DNA of 35,745 nt from Bremia lactucae. Its lineage: Eukaryota > Oomycota > Peronosporomycetes > Peronosporales > Peronosporaceae. The translations under genes and the position numbers were made by a program. Under the pieces are notes generated by a model. It worked only from the letters and a program-made list of their open reading frames with translations. It was not told where the DNA came from and did not search any database. Location: the NCBI RefSeq assembly GCF_004359215.1, contig NC_090616.1:3908608-3944352 (forward strand), given 5' to 3'. Shown here in pieces: positions 29,866 to 35,745 of the stretch (the first letter of the stretch is position 1; every line of letters begins with the position of its first letter).

Positions 29866-30590
29866 GTACGCACTCCATTGGGATGACTCATCCACGCAAA
29901 CATTGCGAAGCTCATCCTCCAAAACATTGTTGACCCGTTCGGTCTGACCATCCGTCTGCCGATGATCCGCAGTCGACATATCCAGTCGAGTTCCCATCAG
30001 TCGAAAAAAATGCTGCCAAAAGGCGGACACAAACCAAGGATCTCGATCACTCACGAAAGACTCCGGAAGTCCGTGATAGCAAAACACGTTGTCGATGTAC
30101 AGCTATGCCGCCTGCGCTGCCGTAATGCTTCGGCGAACCACCACTAGTCGCACCATCTTGCTGAGGCGACACACGAATATCAAAATGCCCTTATGGCTAT
30201 ACTAATCCGCCGGAAGGCCGAAGATGGGGTCCATGCACACTAAGCGTCAGCAGTCCACTGGGACTGGAAAACTCTGTAGCGGTGCTGCCGAAGACGGCAG
30301 AGGCTTCACTCGTTGACAAGTCTTGACATACGACCGGACCCTCTTGTACATTTGGAGCCACCATAAGTCAGGTGCCACAGACGTATACGTCTTTTCGCGC
30401 CCCAAATGTCCACTATGGGCGTAACATGTGCCTCATAGAGCATCCGGTGACATAAGTCTTCGTCGTTAGGGACGACCACGCGTGTTTCATCCCCCGGATT
30501 CTTACTGTACAACAGGAGTCCATCGAACAGACTATACCGATGGAGATGTGCCTGCTGGCGCTTCGAAGAGGCGCTCAACGACTCGACAAC
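29866..30590 (-). pseudogene. Integrase of E6, truncated
   Basis: From 30590: VVVPNDEDLCHRMLYEAH near 30470, then a frame-broken zinc domain (LWHLTYGGSKCTRGSGRM), a first-D region with stops, and 30087-29870 reading HGLPESFVSDRDPWFVSAFW, ADHRQTDGQTERVNNVLEDE. Second D and E are present; the protein ends abruptly after SSQWSA. No C-terminal module, chromodomain or 3' LTR follows. Confidence 0.88.
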
Positions 30591-30593
30591 CCC

Positions 30594-31219
30594 TTAAAAA
30601 TCCGGGTCTTGGACAAACGCCTTGCGTTTAAGCTCGAACACTGCTGATTCAAGGTGCACAACGGGTGCCAGTTCGTAATTAGGACGTCTCGACAGGTCGT
30701 CCGCTAGCACATTCTGCTTTCCTGGCTTGTAAGTCACCGTAAAGTTGTATTCCACAAAGAATGACAACCATCGCGCCATGCGCTGTGACAAATGTGGCGA
30801 CTGAGTCGGCATCCTCAACGAGGCATGGTCTGTGTAGACGACAAAGGGTTTGCTGCCCAGCAGGTGAACCCGAAACTTGACAAGAGCGTACTTCATTGCG
30901 AGAAGTTCCTTGTCGTGCACTGAATAATTCTTCTCAGCGGCTTTAAGCTACCGCAATACCGAAATGATATTACCCGCTCATTACCATTGGCATCCAGCTG
31001 CAACAGAGCACAGCCAATGCCAAAGTCTGATGCATCACACACCATACTAAATGGACGACCTTCACTAACGTGTCGCCGAGCGACATCGCCTTCTTGAGCA
31101 ATAGTGACCGCAGAACTATTCTGTGCGCCCACGGTTGCGACTTCCGATGTAAAAGGAAACACGACTCCTTCATTTACGCGTCGCACAGCGACAGCGACTT
31201 CCTGAGCAGTAGTGACCAC
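30594..31219 (-). pseudogene. RNase H of E6, preceded by a duplicated spacer
   Basis: On the minus strand, 31050-30594 reads SMVCDASDFGIGCALLQLDA, HDKELLAMKYALVKFRVHLL, PFVVYTDHASLRMPTQSPHL and KPGKQNVLADDLSRRPNYEL, with a frameshift near 30955-30920. Before it (31219-31060) a spacer repeats itself: VVTTAQEVAVAVRRVNEG and AVTIAQEGDVARRHVSEG. RT is absent: protease sequence ends about 200 bp upstream. Confidence 0.9.
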
Positions 31220-31409
31220 ACTATCGCTTGCTCAACCACCCTTGATCGTAACTTTCGTTGTGGAGGCTGACCCAGCCTCAACACCTACTATAGCCCCAGT
31301 CGATACTCGACGGCCTTCTTCATGCACCACCTCCGCCGAACCGGCAAGGAGGCGTTCCAAACGTGGAATGCGATGTTCGCGCACAAATCCATCGCGTGAC
31401 TAAGAGGGG

Positions 31410-31860
31410 ACATTACCCACCTAGGCTCGTTCTACGAGTGGTTTGTGACGAGCACCCACGGTGCGACTACGCCAGTCGATACATGGTCTATGCTTCATAA
31501 GCCATGGTATACCAAGCATTAGATCATACTGATCGTCCATATCCAAGACAATGAACGGTTATTCACAGTCAAACTCATCAAATTTGATTATTAAGAGTGA
31601 GAAAACCTTACGAGTCGAAACGATCGATCCTGTCGCTAGGAGAACGGGCACCTTGCTGTTGCTCTTCGAGTATTCAATAGCCTTGGCCTGCAACGCTTGA
31701 TTCTTCTTTCCAGTGGCCTTAGTTGCGAAGCCGTACAACGTGCCCGAGTCAATCAAGACCGTCAATGGGTCTTCGTACTCCTTCACCTTAGCGGTAACCA
31801 CCACCAACCACCACCAACCACCACCAAGTTTGACCGCACAGCGGCCACAGACAAACACAA
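31410..31860 (-). pseudogene. Aspartic protease of E6
   Basis: On the minus strand: AKVKEYEDPLTVLIDSGTLY, GFATKATGKK, VPVLLATGSIVSTRKVF; D-S-G-T is a canonical retropepsin active site. The C-terminal part reads DMDDQYDLMLGIPWLMKHRP, CIDWRSRTVGA near 31550-31440. A run of W and V residues near 31820 comes from a 10-bp tandem repeat. Confidence 0.88.
31796..31828. repeat. 10-bp minisatellite, three copies
   Basis: ACCACCACCA-type unit repeated three times with no change, at the gag-protease boundary of E6. It encodes GGWWWLVVV on the minus strand. Confidence 0.9.
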
Positions 31861-31879
31861 CAGTCTTGTCCCCGAGACT

Positions 31880-33011
31880 AAATCTCCAGGAGTGGAGGAG
31901 GCAACCTTCCTCCTTTTTGAGAGCGATTCACCTCCCAGTAGGACGCCCCGCACCTATTGAGAGACTTGTCCCCCGACTTTATAACGCTCACTGCATTCAG
32001 AGTTTGCTTTGTCGAGCAGCTTGCCATGGGCCACATTTTAATGCTTCTTGGGGTAGTTTCGATAATGCCCAAGCGCATTACACTCGAAAAAGCGGCCACC
32101 GGCCCTCGAATTTCCCCAGCGTGAACGCGCCCGTTCGGCCGATGAAAATCTCCATGGGGGTGGGGCCTTCGGCGAATTTCGTCGACCCGACGTGGCCCTG
32201 GGCCGATTTTGTGCAGTGGTCTTCCAGCAAAGCTATATGCATAGCTTCGTTGAACGTAGTCGCTTGGCTGCGAAAGAGTTCATTGCGAACAGGACCGACT
32301 AGGTCACCTTCTATGATTACCGTGACCTTAAGTTCTTCCGCCAACGGAGCTCCGGCCATGGCGGCCTCCAAATTTTGGAGCTCCATGACATAGTCCTGTA
32401 AGGACCGGTATCCTTGCTCCGCAAGAATAACGACCGATGACGGTAGGCCACGTCGGCGATCAGAAATGTCCTTCGCATCTCCTAGGCCATGAACTCCCAC
32501 GAGACAAAGTATCCCAGAGTAGACGCCTCTCTGGCCATACTTCACGCCCTTGCCCGACCTCCCAGGGTTCGAAAGGGCAAAGGCCACTTGAGACCCCGCG
32601 TCGCGAATCTGGCCTGCACTCAGCGCAATCTCGATTGGCATCAAATTTAAATACTGGAAAATTGTCCCGGATCCAGAAGCCCGTTGAAGGTGGAAATAAC
32701 GGATCTATACAGGCTTCGACATATCTGGACGCGGCGTTAACGACGCCGGCGTCGAAAAGGCGCCCTGTGCTCAGCTCTCATTGCCGTACGTGCGGCATCT
32801 TGCGCCGCCGTACTCACGTGAGCAATGAGAGAGGAATCGTAGCGCTCGAAGTGCTCAACTCGAGCCCTTTGTTGGTCGGCAGTCAGGGAAGGGAACCCGA
32901 CAAAGTCTTCCCGCCTAACAGGCTAACCATCCTTTCAAGCGTCGCCCAATGTGCATCGGGAAGGTGAGGATATTCCTGCCTGATCGGCATATAGTCTTCC
33001 GTGTCAGCCAT
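31880..33011 (-). pseudogene. Gag of E6
   Basis: From ATG 33011: MADTEDYMPIRQEYPHLPDA; after shifts, capsid EIALSAGQIRDAGSQVAFAL; then 32400-32100 LQDYVMELQNLEAAMAGAPL, LVGPVRNELFRSQATTFNEA and EGPTPMEIFIG. Near 32060 a degraded knuckle FFECNALGHYRN is visible. The part right of 32289 is the inverted twin of 28424-27691; the left part is unique and lets the truncated left copy be understood. The plus-strand open frame 31713-32393 opposite it is a shadow. Confidence 0.87.
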
Positions 33012-33050
33012 CCTGATTGCCATCCAGATTGTTTTAATCCTTGGCCGCGG

Positions 33051-33071
33051 GATTGACTACAAGTGCTACCA
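33051..33071 (-). promoter_or_regulatory. tRNA primer-binding site of E6
   Basis: The minus strand reads TGGTAGCACTTGTAGTCAATC, two bases after the LTR end. Confidence 0.8.
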
Positions 33072-33073
33072 GG

Positions 33074-33359
33074 TGTGACAGGGTCACAGCAACTCACAGA
33101 AGAAGTTCTTAACTGTTATATGTTGAGATCTTTTAGCAGTCTGACTACAGTAATAAATCAGGCTATTAACTGCTACGAATTTAGTACTACAGAATATCAA
33201 TATTCCGTACTTGAGAAGCCGAAACGTGTCATTCGTACCTAATGAGTCATAACGGTATCCATCTATATTCCATGATGTACTGACACACTTCCCGACTATA
33301 TGACATGGTCCAAATATCCTTAGTGTGTCAATACACCAGTCACGTGTGACCCCGTTACA
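33074..33359 (-). repeat. 5' LTR of E6 (right arm)
   Basis: The minus strand begins TGTAACGGGGTCACACG at 33359 and ends ACCCTGTCACA at 33074 (286 bp). Primer site and gag follow in order. It is the inverted twin of 27356-27641. Confidence 0.87.
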
Positions 33360-33364
33360 CCTTA

Positions 33365-33700
33365 GTTGAGCGGCAATCCTACAATAGTGCCTCGGCGACA
33401 GCTTGGTATAAGGCGTTGGCCGAGAGGACAGATGCCACTCCCGTAAAGTTGGGCAATGCAGATGTAGTCTGCTTTAAATGCGGCAAGCGCGACCACATGA
33501 TGGCTCGCTGCTATGCCAGGGTCCCTGCTGGAGCGAAGACGCCCAGCAAGAGGACTCCCTTCCCAAAGGGCGATGGCAAGAATCAGCATACGAGACGCAT
33601 GAGTTTTGCATCGACCACTGAGGATTCGTAAAATGCAGGAGCGGGTAGGCGCGGTATGCCCTACTGACGCGGACTCTGAAGCTTCCCATAGTTCAGAGTT
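33365..33700 (+). pseudogene. Gag nucleocapsid fragment (right arm)
   Basis: The frame 33416-33631 reads AERTDATPVKLGNADVV, CFKCGKRDHMMARC (intact CX2CX4HX4C) and PAGAKTPSKRTPFPKGDGKN. It begins about 6 bp from the outer edge of the E6 LTR, the same head-to-head junction as in the left arm. Past 33590 it diverges strongly from the left arm. Confidence 0.88.
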
Positions 33701-34578
33701 GTCGAACAAGTGGTTAGCATAGTCGCTGAGGTACCGAACTTTCGGCCCTCAACCCTGCTGGTCTATAGCGCTCAAGTACGAGGCTATGACCAGGTGATGA
33801 CCCTCCTAGTGGATTCGGGTGCATCACAAATTTTTGTAGAACTCGCAGCTCTAAGAACGAGACGGCGATATTTGAGTCGCTTTGCCAGGATGGCAAGCGA
33901 GAAGACGCGACCGTTCGTTTAGCGAACGGCGCGCTCGTTAACTCTGAAGGAGTTCAAGTTGTACTCGCCTTCAGTTTTAGTGACTTCTCTTATAAAGAGA
34001 GGTTCACAGTGCTAGGTATGGAGACTCCGTTTGGCCACATCGTAGGCATGCCATGGTTGGCAAAGTACCAACCATGGATAGACTGGCGTACACGCACAGT
34101 TGCGAACTCTACGCAGGACACCGGAAAGGATGTGCTCCTGCCTGAGGCCTATGCAACTGATGTCGTGTCGAACACAGTTGAGGGTACGTTGACGGGATGT
34201 CAAACGTCACCAATTCCTACCCAGCGCGTGGAGACTGAGGTAGTAATAGGACGATGACAAGTAGTCATGCGTCCGAAAAAAAAGTCCTGCACAGAGCCGA
34301 GAGCTTGTGATAGTAGACGGCGAGCTGACAAGAAGTCATGCGTCGCATAAACCGGCACAGTGCCTAGAGCCTGGTGCGGTTGGAAGGGGTGCGTTAGCCA
34401 GGAGTACAACGGCAACCGCTTCCCAGAAAAAGGTCCGTGGTGACTCGAAGAACGAGTACCCGACAGATTGTGACGATCAAAGGCACGTCAAAACGTGTGA
34501 CCTTTGGATCAGTCCCTACTAAAGAGGACGGGCCTTGAACGAGGTGTATGAGGCCGTCAAATACAAAATTGCGGATCC
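33701..34578 (+). pseudogene. Aspartic protease and linker (right arm)
   Basis: The frame 33710-33922 reads LLVYSAQVRGYDQVMTLLVD, SGASQIFVELAALRTRRRYL (D-S-G-A intact) and ends TRPFV* at a TAG; 34009-34200 reads ETPFGHIVGMPWLAKYQPWI, DWRTRTV. The linker (34200-34578) contains TRSHASHKPAQCLEP and the stretch shared with 20030. Left and right copies differ by a short insert near 34270-34310. Confidence 0.88.
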
Positions 34579-34680
34579 TCAGTTGAGATGCTCCGGCAAG
34601 ACATTAAATCTACCAGATTGTAAAAGTTCTCAGTTGAGATGCTCCGGCAAGACATTAAATCTGCCAGATTGTAAAACTAC
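34579..34680 (+). repeat. 51-bp tandem duplication (right arm)
   Basis: Units 34579-34629 and 34630-34680; twin of 26038-26139. Confidence 0.9.
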
Positions 34681-34685
34681 CAGAA

Positions 34686-35745
34686 ATGTCGTGGGATCTG
34701 TTCCTTGACAAACTAAAGGAAGAAAATTTTCACGAAATAGGTACACCAGTTCCAGAAGAGAACTTGGTGGACTGTTGCTCGTCGCCCACAATGGACGAGA
34801 GCGTCCTAGAAACGGACAAAAAGAAACGGTACACTGCTCAAGGCTGGGATGCCTTGAGAGACAGTCCGTTCTTTGAGGTTCTGTGGAATATTGCGATGTG
34901 TTTCCAGAAGAAGTGCCGAGCCGCCTACCAGCAGATAGGGGTATCGGGCACGAAATAGACCTGGAACCTGGCACCAAGTATTGTGTGACCAGACAATGGC
35001 CGTTGCCGAAAGAACAAGTCGATTATCTCGATGTGTTTTTAGACAAGCGAGCCAAGGCGAGACATGTGCCATGCGTGAAAGCAAATCGCCTAACTGCAGC
35101 CCGACCTTTTGTGTGCGTAAAGCCACAGGTGGATGGCGCGTGGTTCATGCTAACAATAAGCTGAACACGGCGACAACACCGGCGCAAACGCCAATCCCGG
35201 TGAAAGATGTTTTGTTGAACTCCATGGGAAAGTCAACTATCTTTTCCGCGTTGAATTTGAAAAATGACTACTATCACGTACTCACGAGAGAGTCCGATGT
35301 TGCCAAAACAGCTGTAAGCACCCCATGCGGTATGCTTTGGGAGTGGCTTGTGATGCCCCAAGGTTTGAAAAATACACCAGCGACATTCAACCGAGTGGTG
35401 GCTCCCGTGATGCGTCAGCATCGTGCCTACGCGCTCCATTAATTTAACAATGTATTCGTGCATAGAAGGGCGAGGACGGGCTGTGCGCAATAGAGTCGCA
35501 GAAGCGTCATTTAGACGCTGTGTTGCAGACTCTAAAGGACGCCAGATTGTAAGTCAACTTGCAAAATTGCTTCATAGGGGTCCCTTAGATACCTGTGCGG
35601 GGTTGCATCGTAGGTATACATGGTGAACGAGCAGACCCAGACAAGGTAAAATCAGTATAGGAATGGCCAATCCCACGGCATGTGAAGGATTTGCGCAATT
35701 CATAGGGCTCGCTTATTACTTGCATAAGTATAGCAAGAATTATGC
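34686..35745 (+). pseudogene. Reverse transcriptase (right arm), runs off window
   Basis: The linker end reads MSWDLFLDKLKEENFHEIGT, then AQGWDALRDSPFFEVL. RT: DVFPEEVPSRLPADRGIGHE (a TAG follows near 34957), LEPGTKYCVTRQWPLPKEQV, GGWRVVHANNKLNTATTPAQ, CGMLWEWLVMPQGLKNTPAT. The polymerase box (35439-35460) is TAA, FNNVFVH, as in the left arm. The thumb (ADPDKVKSV*EWPIP) runs to the last base. RNase H and integrase would lie beyond the window. Confidence 0.92.

Larger units (their letters stand above)
32289..35744. repeat. Right arm of 3.45-kb inverted repeat
   Basis: Inverted twin of 24974-28424 (see there). It extends to the end of the window, where 35744 pairs with 24974 and the last base does not match. 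Its true outer end may therefore lie beyond the window. Confidence 0.95.

Noticed and set aside
31713..32393. Plus-strand open frame of 226 codons
   Set aside because: Antisense to E6 gag and protease, with no motif of its own.
1..35745. RXLR or Crinkler effector genes, tRNA, rRNA, CRISPR
   Set aside because: I looked for signal peptides with RXLR or LFLAK-type motifs, tRNA arms and repeat-spacer arrays and found none.

Overview
The window is a graveyard of Ty3/gypsy (Metaviridae-type) LTR retrotransposons, almost certainly from an oomycete (Phytophthora or downy-mildew lineage). This rests on the Gag capsid, protease, RT, RNase H and integrase wording, chromodomain-tailed integrases, and LTRs that nearly all begin TGTAAYGGGG. 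I see no host gene, rRNA, tRNA, CRISPR array or effector gene. Two runs of exactly 100 N (6544-6643, 19930-20029) show that this is a scaffold. Nearly every coding region has stops or frameshifts, so most genes are listed as pseudogenes.

Names used below. E1 (1-2165, minus): LTR, primer site, gag and protease, running off the left end. E2 (2192-6543, plus): LTR, primer site, gag, then pol up to the first gap; it has lost the gag C-terminus and protease. From 6644 to 10790 lie shuffled pieces of the same family on alternating strands, including a gag/protease/RT stretch with a small Ty1/copia RT fragment inside the protease. E3 (11117-14588, minus): 3' LTR, polypurine tract, a convergent plus-strand ORF, chromodomain, integrase, RNase H; it meets a plus-strand RT (14590-15660). 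E4 (17251-19929, minus): chromodomain, the best-kept integrase of the window, RNase H; it is also preceded on its left by plus-strand coding sequence (15700-17250). E5 (20728-27350, minus) is the most complete: 3' LTR, polypurine tract, convergent plus ORF, chromodomain, integrase, RNase H, RT, protease, gag zinc knuckle.

From 24974 to the end a large inverted duplication dominates. The arms 24974-28424 and 32289-35744 are nearly identical and separated by about 3.9 kb. Each arm holds the RT-protease-zinc-knuckle part of E5 facing away from a 286-bp LTR plus gag of another family. The spacer holds a related LTR (28975-29267), a plus-strand coding-like stretch of unknown family, and E6 (29866-33359, minus), which runs LTR-gag-protease-RNase H-integrase and lacks the RT. 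The right arm is truncated by the window end.

The most unusual signals are these. (1) E3 and E5 each carry a plus-strand ORF between the chromodomain and the 3' LTR, antisense to the element, with its ATG about 130-145 nt inside the LTR; E4 has similar convergent coding sequence. (2) Fold-back insertions inside pol look like template-switch events, and the wider sequence is strikingly rich in short perfect hairpins. (3) The large inverted duplication contains a sharply divergent patch. In life such elements encode capsid (Gag), protease, reverse transcriptase/RNase H and an integrase whose chromodomain steers insertion toward heterochromatin; no copy here looks able to do this alone.
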